A stretch of 64,000 nucleotides of DNA from Gammaproteobacteria bacterium (lineage in GTDB: Bacteria > Pseudomonadota > Gammaproteobacteria > JAPPPA01): positions 38,755 to 102,754 of the forward strand of contig JAUHZK010000010.1 of NCBI GenBank assembly GCA_030425645.1, in the 5' to 3' direction. Position numbers and translations under genes: made by a program. The notes beneath the pieces are model-generated. The model did not search any database and was not told the origin of the DNA. It saw nothing but the letters and a program-made list of their open reading frames with translations. Numbering within the stretch: position 1 is the first letter of the stretch; each line of letters opens with the position of its first letter. Shown piece after piece: positions 40,817 to 52,010 of the stretch.

Positions 40817-41632
40817 ATGGCTTTAGAAACCGCCCCCGCTAGCACCGTCAACGTTTCCCCCACCGTTAGTGGTTGGCTGATGAAAATCGCCGACAGCGTT
40901 GTTGCCGCCATACCGCAAAGAGCGCCCTCCCCATCAGCAATCGAGCAGTGCAAACTTGTCGGCCATCGCGGCTGTAAAGACGTGCCAAACGTTAAAGAAA
41001 ACACCTTTGCCGCGTTCGACTATGCGCTAAATAACGGCATGCATGGCATTGAGCTAGATCTGCGATGGACCAAAGACCGCCAGCTCGTTGTCGCCCACGA
41101 CCCAGACCTTGCGCGCGTCCATGGCGTGGGCAAAACCATTGCCGATCTAGACTTTGCCGAGCTGCGCACCTGCTGCCCCGACGTACCCTTGTTTGCGGAA
41201 GTCATTCAACGCTATCAAGGTCAGCTGCAGTTTTATATTGAGCTCAAAAAAGACGACTGGAATAACATGCCAGTACAACAGCAACTATTGCTGGATGTAC
41301 TCGCACCCCTATCCCCTGAACGCGACTACTACATCATGTCGTTTGACCTAACGCTGCTACAGGCACTGGATCAAATAGCCGCTAGCTGCAAAGTCGCCAT
41401 CATGCACAGCAACCCTAGCGACATAAAAAAACTGATTAGCACTGGCGCCGTTGGCACGGTTGGCGGCCACTACCTTTTGCTAACCAAAAAATTCCAACAA
41501 CACTGCCAGCAAAACCACGTAAAAATGGGTGTTGGCTTCCCTGCATCTAAAAACAGTTTGCGACGCGAACTTAAAAAAGGCGTGGTGTTTGCCTTTGTCG
41601 ACAACCCGCAGCGAGCCAAATGCTGGCTGTAA
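40817..41632 (+). CDS. Glycerophosphodiester phosphodiesterase family protein
   Basis: A 271-residue GDPD TIM barrel. After a roughly 45-residue N-terminal stretch without homology signals comes LVGHRGCKDVPNVKENTFAAFDYALNNGMHGIELDLRWTKDRQLVVAHDPDLARV, giving the HR...E.D.....H catalytic set that hydrolyses glycerophosphodiesters with a divalent metal. No signal peptide, so likely cytoplasmic. A shorter start inside the N-terminal stretch is possible (ATG near 40880). Confidence 0.85.
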   Translation: MALETAPASTVNVSPTVSGWLMKIADSVVAAIPQRAPSPSAIEQCKLVGHRGCKDVPNVKENTFAAFDYALNNGMHGIELDLRWTKDRQLVVAHDPDLARVHGVGKTIADLDFAELRTCCPDVPLFAEVIQRYQGQLQFYIELKKDDWNNMPVQQQLLLDVLAPLSPERDYYIMSFDLTLLQALDQIAASCKVAIMHSNPSDIKKLISTGAVGTVGGHYLLLTKKFQQHCQQNHVKMGVGFPASKNSLRRELKKGVVFAFVDNPQRAKCWL

Positions 41633-41658
41633 GCAAACTTCAAACCGATCCTGACCGG

Positions 41659-41687
41659 TTGAATACAACCCATTAGCAAGTCACAAT
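41659..41687 (+). promoter_or_regulatory. Candidate sigma-70 promoter of the WD40 gene
   Basis: TTGAAT (41659-41664) and CACAAT (41682-41687) are separated by exactly 17 bases, with the gene's GGGAG ribosome site and ATG about 75 bases downstream. The -10 is imperfect. Confidence 0.45.
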
Positions 41688-41768
41688 AAGCGCTAGAGGG
41701 GAGTCAAAACATAATCAACTCCTACACAACTGGCACAGCAAGAAGAATATACAGCAGGGAGTACTGGC

Positions 41769-43679
41769 ATGATTCGCGCGTCATCTCGCACTTTAGCCGG
41801 GGTCATTATGGCCCTCGGACTAGGCAGCCACTTTTCAGCACAGGCTAACGATCAAGTCATCCTTGAGAGCGCCCGTAATACCGACACCGGCCAAGCCTGG
41901 TTCGATTATCTAACCCAGTGCACAGACTGCGGTGACCGCCGTGAAGCACTTGGACAACTGCAGCTAAAGCAGTATGAAGCCAATGGTGAGATGCAAATTG
42001 AGGGTGCCGCTGTCGGCACTGCAGGCGTAGGTGACACTGCCCTACTTGAAAAGGCGCGTGAAACTAACGCCGCACAAGACTGGTACAACTACCTAAGCCA
42101 ATGCGGCAGCTGTGAAGCCCGCGGCGAAGCCTTGGGCGTTATGCAATCACTACAGCTTGCAAACAATGGCGAACTAAACATCGACGCTGCTGCAATCGGC
42201 GGCCAAACATCAGGCGGTTTGGCAGCCCCAAGCATTGAAGCTAACAGTGGCGATGAAAACAGCTTAGCTGACGCGGCGCTGACCAACGGCAGCGCCAAAG
42301 ATTGGTATAGCTACCTAGTGGGCTGCACGGAGTGTAGCGAACGCAAAACAGCCCTTAATGCCATGCAGCAGCTGCAATATGCTAGCGAAGGCAATGCCTT
42401 TGGCAGCGACCTCAGCTGGGCACCAGGTGAAACGCTAGAAACTCCAGCGGCAGACAATGAATTTATTGATGCAGAAGGCATTGAAGAAGACGAGTTCAGC
42501 ACCGTAGACACGGCAGAAACTGACGGCGAACTGGCTGCCGACGAAACCGCGACGGACAGCGTTGCCGAGCCGGATCAAACCGAAGTGGCTCCAAAAGAGA
42601 CTTTGGCAGGCGGTGATATCGCCTTTAACGAGCCAGAAAGCGACAACACTGCCGACGAAGCCTTTGACGAAGCAGATCAAGCAATTAATGACGAAGCCAC
42701 TGAAGAGGCCACTCAGGAAAATGAGGCCCCAAGCAGCAGCCCAGAAGAAAGCCTAATCAGCGAAATCAACTTTGATGACAACGCGCCAGAAGGCGACAGC
42801 TGGGAGTTGGCTTTAGAAATTTCCGGACACAGCCGTGCGGTATGGCGAGTTGCCTTCTCGCCGGTTGCGCCTCTACTGGCCAGCGCCAGTGGTGATCGCA
42901 CCGTATTGCTTTACGACCTAAATGCACGCGACATCAAACACCGTTTAACCGCACACCAAGGCTACGTTAACGCCATTGCGTTCTCGCCTGACGGCAAACA
43001 ACTGGCCAGCGGCGGCGGCGATCGTGCCGTTATTATTTGGGATGTTGCGACTGGCGAAGCAACTCGTGTACTTCAGGGCCACGCTGGCGACATTAACGCC
43101 CTCGCCTGGTCTGCTAGCGGCAAGCTTTTGGTATCCGGTTCGGATGACGGCCGCGTTCTGCTGTGGGACAGCGCAAGCGGCAAACGACTATCTGAAATGT
43201 CAGAAACCGGAAGTGATGTAACAGCACTAGCCATTTCTCCGAATGAAGAAACCGTGGCCACTGCAGGCAGCACTGGTCACGTTTACCTATTTAGCGCCGC
43301 AAATGGCGAGCAAACCGGAAAACTAGACAGCCACGATGGTTACACCTTTGACCTAGCTTGGAGTGTCGGCGGCGAACACCTAAGCAGCGCCGGCAGCGAT
43401 GGCGCAATTAGGCAGTGGCGCCTAGACGGCAACGGCAATGCCGAGGTCATCGCGCAACAAGGACAGTCCATTACTGGCATCGACTTCTCAGCCAACGGCA
43501 AGTACCTTGCTAGCAGTAGCTTTAATGGTGACGTTACCATTCGAGACGCTAATAGCTACGCTAAGATTCAACGCATTCCGGCCTACCCCGGCAGCGCTTA
43601 TTCGGTTTCAATGACCGGTGATGGCCGTTTTGTGGCAGCCGCTGGGGGCGTTAACTTTATCCGAGTATGGCGTCGCTAA
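41769..43679 (+). CDS. Exported WD40 repeat protein with three CxxC repeats
   Basis: A 636-residue protein with a signal peptide (1-26, cleavage after HFSAQA). Three copies of an approximately 38-residue motif follow, at about 38-76, 99-137 and 173-208. Each carries W-(F/Y)-x-Y-L-x-x-C-x-x-C-x-x-R-x-x-A-L-x-x-(M/L)-Q with Cys pairs 51/54, 112/115 and 186/189. A long acidic linker rich in Glu/Asp/Ala/Thr (about 215-345) leads to seven WD40 blades (about 350-636; for example LASGGGDRAVIIWDV and LVSGSDDGRVLLWDS), a complete propeller. The CxxC pairs could bind metal or form disulfides in the periplasm; none fits a known motif I recall. Function unknown; probably a periplasmic scaffold. Confidence 0.8.
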   Translation: MIRASSRTLAGVIMALGLGSHFSAQANDQVILESARNTDTGQAWFDYLTQCTDCGDRREALGQLQLKQYEANGEMQIEGAAVGTAGVGDTALLEKARETNAAQDWYNYLSQCGSCEARGEALGVMQSLQLANNGELNIDAAAIGGQTSGGLAAPSIEANSGDENSLADAALTNGSAKDWYSYLVGCTECSERKTALNAMQQLQYASEGNAFGSDLSWAPGETLETPAADNEFIDAEGIEEDEFSTVDTAETDGELAADETATDSVAEPDQTEVAPKETLAGGDIAFNEPESDNTADEAFDEADQAINDEATEEATQENEAPSSSPEESLISEINFDDNAPEGDSWELALEISGHSRAVWRVAFSPVAPLLASASGDRTVLLYDLNARDIKHRLTAHQGYVNAIAFSPDGKQLASGGGDRAVIIWDVATGEATRVLQGHAGDINALAWSASGKLLVSGSDDGRVLLWDSASGKRLSEMSETGSDVTALAISPNEETVATAGSTGHVYLFSAANGEQTGKLDSHDGYTFDLAWSVGGEHLSSAGSDGAIRQWRLDGNGNAEVIAQQGQSITGIDFSANGKYLASSSFNGDVTIRDANSYAKIQRIPAYPGSAYSVSMTGDGRFVAAAGGVNFIRVWRR

Positions 43680-43698
43680 TCGGCAACCAAACTTCCCA

Positions 43699-43730
43699 AT
43701 AAAAAACCGGCCTTAGCCGGTTTTTTATTG
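43699..43730. terminator. Bidirectional terminator, WD40 gene / ligA
   Basis: AAAAAACCGG-ccttag-CCGGTTTTTT is a near-perfect hairpin with A and T runs on either side, between convergent genes. Confidence 0.85.
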
Positions 43731-43762
43731 GGCCACGTTAACGCTATCGTTAAACGGCAAGA

Positions 43763-45832
<2,070 letters not shown>

Positions 45833-45871
45833 CTAGGCTAATAAGCACGGCCTATTGGCAGCAAAAAGGCA

Positions 45872-45913
45872 TAAAAAAACGGCTTAGTGGTAAAAAGCCA
45901 CTAAGCCGTTTTT
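45872..45913. terminator. Strong intrinsic terminator upstream of ligA
   Basis: AACGGCTTAGTGG (45878-45890) pairs perfectly with CCACTAAGCCGTT (45898-45910) across a seven-base loop, and both sides end in T or A runs. On the minus strand it ends whatever is transcribed from the gap downstream of zipA. No coding gene precedes it within 400 bases. Confidence 0.88.
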
Positions 45914-46217
45914 AACAGGTCGAACCCCTTCGACCTATATGCTCATATGAGCGCCCCTATACCCCAAGGTTGCAACATTCAATAATCAAAGCCCTATAAA
46001 GATTACTGTCTATTGCAACGGTGCCAATGGTTGACCGTTAGCACCTTATCGGTGACCAGCTCCAATCCGATGTTCGTTGCTGATGGGCTCATTATTCAGC
46101 CCTGAAAAAATAATTTCCAGCACAAAAAACACCGTAAACCGGACGTCCTAACAGTTGTTCAGCCAGCAGCGCTATCTAGGTCTGAACCACCCCTCAAAAC
46201 CTAACGGGCGTTAAGGA
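45876..46217 (-). ncRNA. Candidate structured non-coding RNA between zipA and ligA
   Basis: This gap has no plausible reading frame but many strong stems. Read on the minus strand the RNA would contain: a GGGCT/AGCCC stem (46086-46103); a GGTGC/GCACC stem extended by AATGGT/ACCGTT (46020-46045); a long two-part hairpin GTTGCAA+CAGTAATC pairing with GATTATTG+TTGCAAC (45969-46019); the palindrome GCTCATATGAGC (45941-45952); AGGTCGAA/TTCGACCT with a GGGG loop (45917-45936); and the terminator. A TATATA -10-like box at about 46222-46228 fits a start near 46215, giving roughly 340 bases. I checked by eye for 6S, tmRNA, RNase P and SRP hallmarks and found none. Confidence 0.5.
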
Positions 46218-46257
46218 AGCCTATATATATTGAAAAAGAGGCAGTTTGCCGACGAAG

Positions 46258-46275
46258 TTGCGCAAACTTGCGCAA
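46258..46275. promoter_or_regulatory. Two TTGCGCAA palindromes one helical turn apart
   Basis: The perfect octamer palindrome TTGCGCAA occurs at 46258-46265 and again at 46268-46275, centres 10 bases apart, about 35-40 bases upstream of the TATATA box of the candidate RNA (minus strand). A dimeric regulator bound on one face of the helix is a plausible reading; the promoter has no clear -35. Confidence 0.45.
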
Positions 46276-46320
46276 AAAGCCGCCCGCCATACACTGGCAA
46301 AGCGTCAAAACACCACAACT

Positions 46321-47055
46321 TTATAGCGCCAGTTCGGTTTGCTCGCGTTTCTGATGGGTAGCGTATTCAATAACCGCTTCCCGCTCATGTGCAATGGTTT
46401 GTTCGTTCAAACGGTGCCGACGTTCGTCCGCCAAGGTGCCGCTTAGGCGCTCACTAAGACGCTGTCCAGTCGCCACGAGGTCATCATAAGCATCCAAAAA
46501 CGAAAACGGGCCGGGCATAGCCATAAATAAAGTTAAGCCAGGCGTTTGCATCGACTCAAAGCTACCACCATCAAAAGTGCCGGGCTTCAACATGTTGGCA
46601 ACCCGCCATTTAATACAGCTATTGCGCTCATCACGGCGACCAAAGAAACCGTCTTTACCCAACACCAAGCCTTCAGCAATGAGGGCAGCCCGCAGATCAA
46701 GACCGTCAAATGCGGTGCCATGTGCGGCCAGCACGTGCAGCACAATAACCTTGTCTACCTCTTGCGGCTCCGCCTCTTCTGGCTCCGGAGTGAGATCTAC
46801 TTTAGGCCCGGCAACCGCGGCTGGCGTTTTGCCTTCGGCCTCTAGCTCGGCAGCCTTGCTGTCTGACATCAAATCGCGTGGCGTAATAACCCGCACTTCG
46901 CTAATCAGCTCACCACTTTCGTCGTAATCAGCACCGTGGCTAGCGGGCAGATCATTGGCGTCATGCCCTACCGTTGGTTCACGACGCCGCCATAGCAACA
47001 CCGCCACTAAAGCTGACAAACCAATCGCAAGCAAAATCCAAGAAAGCGGTTCCAT
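46321..47055 (-). CDS. zipA: Cell division protein ZipA
   Basis: A 244-residue protein. It has an N-terminal membrane anchor (about 5-21, SWILLAIGLSALVAVLLW) followed by basic residues, a charged/Pro linker (about 25-105) that is short for the family, and the C-terminal FtsZ-binding domain (about 105-244: KVIVLHVLAAHGTAFDGLDLRAALIAEGLVLGKDGFFGRRD ... GLTLFMAMPGPFSFLDAYDDLVATGQRLSERLSGTL). ZipA tethers FtsZ to the membrane. It follows smc after 27 bases. Confidence 0.93.
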   Translation of the reverse strand: MEPLSWILLAIGLSALVAVLLWRRREPTVGHDANDLPASHGADYDESGELISEVRVITPRDLMSDSKAAELEAEGKTPAAVAGPKVDLTPEPEEAEPQEVDKVIVLHVLAAHGTAFDGLDLRAALIAEGLVLGKDGFFGRRDERNSCIKWRVANMLKPGTFDGGSFESMQTPGLTLFMAMPGPFSFLDAYDDLVATGQRLSERLSGTLADERRHRLNEQTIAHEREAVIEYATHQKREQTELAL

Positions 47056-47082
47056 TCTTATACCGAAAAAAATAATGTGCTA

Positions 47083-50000
47083 TTAACCGACCATTTTAAG
47101 CGCTTCGCCGATGTCTACGCTCACCAAGCGCGAAACGCCCGGCTCCTGCATGGTGACACCTAACAACTGATTCGCAGCTTCCATGGTTACTTTGTTGTGG
47201 GTAATAAAGATGAATTGGACACGGTCAGACATGGCTTTTACCAAGCGCGAGAAACGCCCGACATTGGCATCATCAAGCGGCGCGTCAACCTCATCCAACA
47301 TACAAAACGGTGCAGGGTTAAGCTCAAAAATGGCAAATACCAGCGCCACCGCGGTGAGTGCTTTTTCACCGCCAGAGAGCAAGTGAATCGAAGAGTTACG
47401 TTTGCCTGGCGGCCGCGCCATGACGTTAACCCCAGCAGTTAACAAGTCATCGCCTGTCATCTCTAGTGAAGCTTGGCCGCCACCAAACAACCGTGGGAAC
47501 ATCTCCTGCAACCCACTGTTAACCTTGTCAAAGGTCTCACGGAAACGCTCACGCGTTTCCTTGTCAATCTTGCGAATCGCTTCTTCAAGCGTTTCCAGCG
47601 CCTCAACCAAGTCATTATGTTGGGCGTCTAAATATTGCTTACGCTCAGACTCTTGCTCAAATTCCTCAATCGCCGCGAGGTTAATTGCCCCTAAGCGAGA
47701 AATTTTCAGCTGCAGCTCATTCATAATGCGGATTGCTTCATCTACTGAAGCCGCGTCGGGCTCTTGCGCTAATAACGCTTTAGGATCCAAATCCTCTTCT
47801 CGAATTTGCTCCACCAAGGCTTCGCGACGTGTTTTGAGCTCTTGTTCACCCAGCTTGGCCGACTCCAAGGTCTGGCGCTTTTGCTCAAGCATTTGCTCAG
47901 CCTGCATGCGCCGCTGATCCACTTCACGGTAACTATGCTGGAAGTTTTCTAACTCTTTACGGGCTTCGCCTAGGCGCGCTTCAACCTGCACACGCAGGCC
48001 TAGCTTTTCTTCCAACTCAGCACGGGCTTCTTCGTCGGCCGTATCACCAATGCTTTCTAACGCAGATTCCAGTGCTGCTTGCCGCTCTAATAGACCACCA
48101 AGCTGCAACTCCAAACGTTCTTGGTTATTGCGCATGCTGTCACGCTCGGTACGGCGAGTTTCAATCTGTAGCTGTAGCTGCTGGCTAGTTTCGCGGTCAC
48201 CACGATAACGATCACGTGCACCCATCAGTTGCATTTGCAGGCTTTCTTTTTCAGCCCGCAATTTTTCGCCTAGGCCAACACTGTCAGACATCGCATCAGT
48301 TGCCACCTGCATGCGCGCCCGCGCTGCCTTAAGCTCTTCATCATCGCGCCGCATAATTTGCTTGAGCTCTTCAAGCTCCATCAGCAAGGCTTCTTTGCGG
48401 CGCTGCTGAGCGTCTTGTTTGGCTTGCGCCTGCTGTAATTCAGACTGCGCTTGCTGCTGCGCGTATAAGGCCTGCTTAACCTGACCTTGCAACTCATCAC
48501 GCTGTGCTTCTAAATCAGCACGCTGGCCACGCAGGCTTTCTAGCTCTTGCTGTTGTGACTCACGACTATCACGCAGAGTTTCTAACTGCGCCTCCAACTG
48601 GCGTAGCTCTTCGGCGTTTTGTAAGGCATGCTCGCCCTCGCCGGCTCTCTGCATCCAATTAGGGCCAACTCGGTCGCCCGCCTCGGTTACAAAAAGCTCA
48701 TGCGCCGCCAAGCTATTTCTTCTGGATAAGGCGTCCGCCAAGCTCGCCGCGGTGCGCACATGGGCCAACCACGGTGCCAGCGCGCCGGCATCTTTAACAC
48801 GATTGATCAGGCTGTCATCGGCACCGTCAGCGGCAACAGCGACACCATCAAAAAAGGCTAGACCGGCCGAATCATCTGAATCCAAGGTTGGTAGCAACTG
48901 ATCTAGCTCTGATACCGACAGAGCCGTTAGGAAGCCACCTAAGGCCGCCTCAACAGCTTGTTCCCAACCTGCATCTACGCGTAACTGATCAAGCAAACGC
49001 TGCTGATCATCTAAACCATTGTCTGCCAGCCAAGCACTTTGTTGCTTGTCTTGCTTGCCAGCCGCCGCGACCAGCGCTTGCAGCGACGCCACGCGGCCTT
49101 CAAGCCGCTGCAGAGCAACGCCCTGCTCGTGGGTTTGCTGGCTCACTTCTTGTTCCTGAGCACGCGCTGTTTCTAATTGCTGGCTCACATCAGCCAGCTG
49201 ATCTTCCATTTCCTGGCTACGCGCAGCAGCCGCTTCAGCGGCAACGCTTAAACCTTCGGTGCCATTAGCATCACCAGTCTGTGTAGACATCTCGGCATGC
49301 TCTAGCTCCAGCCGCTCATGGCGTTGCACGCGTTGCTGCAATTCGCGCTCTAGATGCGTAATACGGGTCTGTTCTACTTCGGCAGAACGAGTCGGCTCTG
49401 CCGCGGCCGCGTTGTGCGCGTCCCAACGCGTTTGCCAATCATCCATGGCTTCTTCAGCAGCTTCATGCGCTGCCGCGGCCTCTTCGGCTGTGGCGGCGAG
49501 GCCCTCCAAACGAGGTTCTAACTCTTCTAGCAGCGCATTGAGTTCTTCTAGGCGCTCGGCATCACGTTGTTGATGACCGCGCAACTCGCCCACCGCATGG
49601 GTGACTTGCTCTAGTTCTTGGTTTTGCTGCTGCGATAACTGTTGCTGGTGACGAATCTCACCTTCTAAACGCGAAATATCAGAACCCACCGCATAGTAAC
49701 GGCCTTGTACCTCGTTAAAGGCTTGGTTGGCGTCAGCTTGGGCTTCGCGGTTTTTCTCTAGCTCGGTTTCAATCGCCCGCAATTCCGCGTGCGCACCATC
49801 TAGCGCAACCGACTTTTCATTGAGGTTACTGCTGTAATTCTCAATATCCTGATTGATTTCACGTAACCGCAAGCCCATCAAGGTAGCTTTGGCATCACGT
49901 GATTCGGCCTGCAGCTCTTTATATTTAGCCGCGGCTTTGGCTTGTCGATTCAGCCGCTCTAACTGTTTATCCAGTTCATGGCGCACATCTTCCAAGCGCT

Positions 50001-50586
50001 CTAAGTTTTCGCGGGTATGTTTAATCCGATTTTCGGTTTCACGGCGACGCTCTTTATATTTGGAAATGCCAGCGGCCTCTTCCAAAAATACGCGCATTTC
50101 TTCGGGCTTCGCCTCAATCAGGCGTGAGATTGTGCCCTGTTCAATAATTGCGTAGCTGCGCGGGCCGAGACCAGTGCCCAAAAAGATATCAGTGATATCC
50201 CGACGCCGACATTTGGCGCCGTTAAGAAAATAGTTACTTTGGCCTTCGCGCGTCACTTCGCGGCGTACGGCAATTTCATTAAAACTAGCGTATTGGCCAC
50301 CCAAACGCGGACTATTCTCATGGTCGGTGTTATCAAACACCAACTCCACAGAGGCCTTGCTGACAGGCTTACGGCCGCTAGAGCCATTAAAGATGACATC
50401 GGTCATCGAGTCGCCACGCAAGTTCTTTGCCGAGCTTTCACCCATTACCCAGCGCACGGCGTCAATCGTGTTCGATTTACCACAGCCATTAGGGCCAAGG
50501 ACGGCGGTCAGATTGCTGTTAAAAAGTAGCGTGGTTGGATCAACAAAAGACTTGAAGCCAGCCAACTTAATGCGCGAGAGTCTCAT
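47083..50586 (-). CDS. smc: Chromosome segregation protein SMC
   Basis: A 1167-residue condensin ATPase. The N-terminal head has Walker A GPNGCGKSNTIDAVRWVMGE and the R/Q-loop segments; long coiled coils (about 170-500 and 670-1000) flank a hinge around 515-650; the C-terminal head has the signature LLSGGEKALTAVALVFAIF and Walker B PFCMLDEVDAPLDDANVGRF. Many gammaproteobacteria use MukB instead; SMC points to the pseudomonad/Cellvibrionales side of the class. The smc-zipA-ligA order matches that group. Confidence 0.97.
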   Translation of the reverse strand: MRLSRIKLAGFKSFVDPTTLLFNSNLTAVLGPNGCGKSNTIDAVRWVMGESSAKNLRGDSMTDVIFNGSSGRKPVSKASVELVFDNTDHENSPRLGGQYASFNEIAVRREVTREGQSNYFLNGAKCRRRDITDIFLGTGLGPRSYAIIEQGTISRLIEAKPEEMRVFLEEAAGISKYKERRRETENRIKHTRENLERLEDVRHELDKQLERLNRQAKAAAKYKELQAESRDAKATLMGLRLREINQDIENYSSNLNEKSVALDGAHAELRAIETELEKNREAQADANQAFNEVQGRYYAVGSDISRLEGEIRHQQQLSQQQNQELEQVTHAVGELRGHQQRDAERLEELNALLEELEPRLEGLAATAEEAAAAHEAAEEAMDDWQTRWDAHNAAAAEPTRSAEVEQTRITHLERELQQRVQRHERLELEHAEMSTQTGDANGTEGLSVAAEAAAARSQEMEDQLADVSQQLETARAQEQEVSQQTHEQGVALQRLEGRVASLQALVAAAGKQDKQQSAWLADNGLDDQQRLLDQLRVDAGWEQAVEAALGGFLTALSVSELDQLLPTLDSDDSAGLAFFDGVAVAADGADDSLINRVKDAGALAPWLAHVRTAASLADALSRRNSLAAHELFVTEAGDRVGPNWMQRAGEGEHALQNAEELRQLEAQLETLRDSRESQQQELESLRGQRADLEAQRDELQGQVKQALYAQQQAQSELQQAQAKQDAQQRRKEALLMELEELKQIMRRDDEELKAARARMQVATDAMSDSVGLGEKLRAEKESLQMQLMGARDRYRGDRETSQQLQLQIETRRTERDSMRNNQERLELQLGGLLERQAALESALESIGDTADEEARAELEEKLGLRVQVEARLGEARKELENFQHSYREVDQRRMQAEQMLEQKRQTLESAKLGEQELKTRREALVEQIREEDLDPKALLAQEPDAASVDEAIRIMNELQLKISRLGAINLAAIEEFEQESERKQYLDAQHNDLVEALETLEEAIRKIDKETRERFRETFDKVNSGLQEMFPRLFGGGQASLEMTGDDLLTAGVNVMARPPGKRNSSIHLLSGGEKALTAVALVFAIFELNPAPFCMLDEVDAPLDDANVGRFSRLVKAMSDRVQFIFITHNKVTMEAANQLLGVTMQEPGVSRLVSVDIGEALKMVG

Positions 50587-50769
50587 TAAAGAAAAGCGTT
50601 ATAAATAATTTTTATGAATGATGCGTTAGCGAAGACCGGGTAGTTTAAATTAAAGTAGGCAGTTATGTCGCACCCCTTGTGCATCGAAAGCAACCTTTTG
50701 AGTCCTCTGAAACTGGCTTTATGTCCACCACTAGGGCTCTACACAAAAGATAATTCAACACGAAAGACC

Positions 50770-51213
50770 ATGACCGTTACCCAAACTCCTTCAGAAGACA
50801 CCCTGACCCAGCTAGGCAACAAGCCCACTACACAGCCAACTAAAGAGCTTGAAAGCTTTCCCAATCCGCACCCGGAAAACGATTACACCATCCGTATCAC
50901 CATTCCGGAGTTCACCTGCCTATGCCCAAAAACCGGCCAACCAGACTTTGCCGAGTTTGTCTTGGAGTATGTGCCAGATGAGAAATGCGTGGAACTCAAA
51001 GCACTGAAACTCTATATGTGGAGCTTCCGTGAGGAAGGTGCCTTCCATGAGAAGGTCACCAACGACATTTTGGCTGACCTCGTGGCAGCAACCGAGCCGC
51101 GCTTTATGCGCCTGACCGGCGTATTTAATGTGCGCGGAGGCATTTACACCACCGTAGTAGCGGAACATCGCAAACAGGGTTGGCAAGCACCACAGCGTGT
51201 TGAGCTACCCTAG
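50770..51213 (+). CDS. queF: NADPH-dependent 7-cyano-7-deazaguanine reductase QueF (short type)
   Basis: A 147-residue T-fold enzyme reducing preQ0 to preQ1 in queuosine synthesis. It shows [53 protein letters not shown]: the thioimide-forming Cys, the conserved Asp, and the substrate-binding Glu and His are all present. I choose the ATG at 50770 because the 35 residues before it lack family similarity. It is divergent from smc and leads queF-cysZ-M3 peptidase on the plus strand. Confidence 0.93.
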   Translation: MTVTQTPSEDTLTQLGNKPTTQPTKELESFPNPHPENDYTIRITIPEFTCLCPKTGQPDFAEFVLEYVPDEKCVELKALKLYMWSFREEGAFHEKVTNDILADLVAATEPRFMRLTGVFNVRGGIYTTVVAEHRKQGWQAPQRVELP

Positions 51214-51257
51214 CCCTCATAGCCCCTCTGTAGCAAAGCAACACAAGGCGTCGTTTT

Positions 51258-51998
51258 ATGGATAACAGCATCGGCCAAGGTATTCGCGACCTACGCAGCG
51301 GGTTTAACCTCGCCTTTCGTCCGGGCATTCGCCTGTATGTAATCCTGCCATTGCTGGTGAATTTCCTACTCTTTGCCAGCGGCACGGTATGGTTAGCTGA
51401 TTACTTTGGCGACTGGCTAAACGACTTCCTTTCCAAGCTACCGGAGTGGCTGCAATTTTTGCGCGGCCTATTTTGGGCGGTGTTTGTCGTCGGCATTATG
51501 TTGACGGCTTATTACGCCTTTACCGTGCTGGCGCGTTTAATTGCCGCACCGTTTAACAGTTTGTTGGCCGAGCGCGTGGAAAAAGAGCTGACCGGCAAAA
51601 GTGGCGCTATCGAAGAAAGCATCGCCAGCATGGTAGTCCGTAGTATTCGCCGCGAGTTAGTAAAGCTGCTGTATATGCTGCCGAGGCTATTCGCCGTGTT
51701 ACTACTGTCTGCGGTACTGTTTTTTATTCCCGGCTTAAACGCTCTCATTCCACTGCTCTGGTTTCTGTTTGGGGCCTGGATCCTGTGTCTAGAATATTTA
51801 GACTACAACAGTGATAACCACGGTCTTAGTTACAAACAAACTAAAACCATGGCTCAGCAGCAACGCCAGCGGGCACTGGGTTTAGGCGGTGCCATCGCCC
51901 TACTAACTAGCTTTCCGTTAGTTAACTTAGTAATTATGCCGGTTGCCGTTTGTGCTGGTACCGCTTGGTGGGTCAGCAGCCAAAAGCCGCAAGCATAA
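51258..51998 (+). CDS. cysZ: Sulfate transporter CysZ / EI24-family membrane protein
   Basis: A 246-residue protein with the CysZ pattern: GIRDLRSGFNLAFRPGIRLYVILPLLVNFLLFASG, two long helices, ARLIAAPFNSLLAERVEKELTG and a C-terminal hydrophobic region ending NLVIMPVAVCAGTAWW. CysZ proteins mediate sulfate uptake for cysteine synthesis. No cys genes are nearby; it lies 44 bases after queF. Confidence 0.85.
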   Translation: MDNSIGQGIRDLRSGFNLAFRPGIRLYVILPLLVNFLLFASGTVWLADYFGDWLNDFLSKLPEWLQFLRGLFWAVFVVGIMLTAYYAFTVLARLIAAPFNSLLAERVEKELTGKSGAIEESIASMVVRSIRRELVKLLYMLPRLFAVLLLSAVLFFIPGLNALIPLLWFLFGAWILCLEYLDYNSDNHGLSYKQTKTMAQQQRQRALGLGGAIALLTSFPLVNLVIMPVAVCAGTAWWVSSQKPQA

Positions 51999-52010
51999 GC
52001 TCGACCCAGC

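Noticed and set aside
45915..46217. Possible 6S RNA, tmRNA, RNase P RNA or SRP RNA
   Set aside because: The long two-strand closing stem of 6S, the tRNA-like ends of tmRNA, the conserved GAGGAAAGTCC of RNase P and the GGAAGGAAGCAGCC loop of SRP RNA are all missing. It is kept only as an unknown RNA candidate.
50587..50769. A preQ1 riboswitch before queF
   Set aside because: I could not find the C-rich/A-rich H-type pseudoknot pattern or a terminator alternative. The gap also has to hold the smc promoter.
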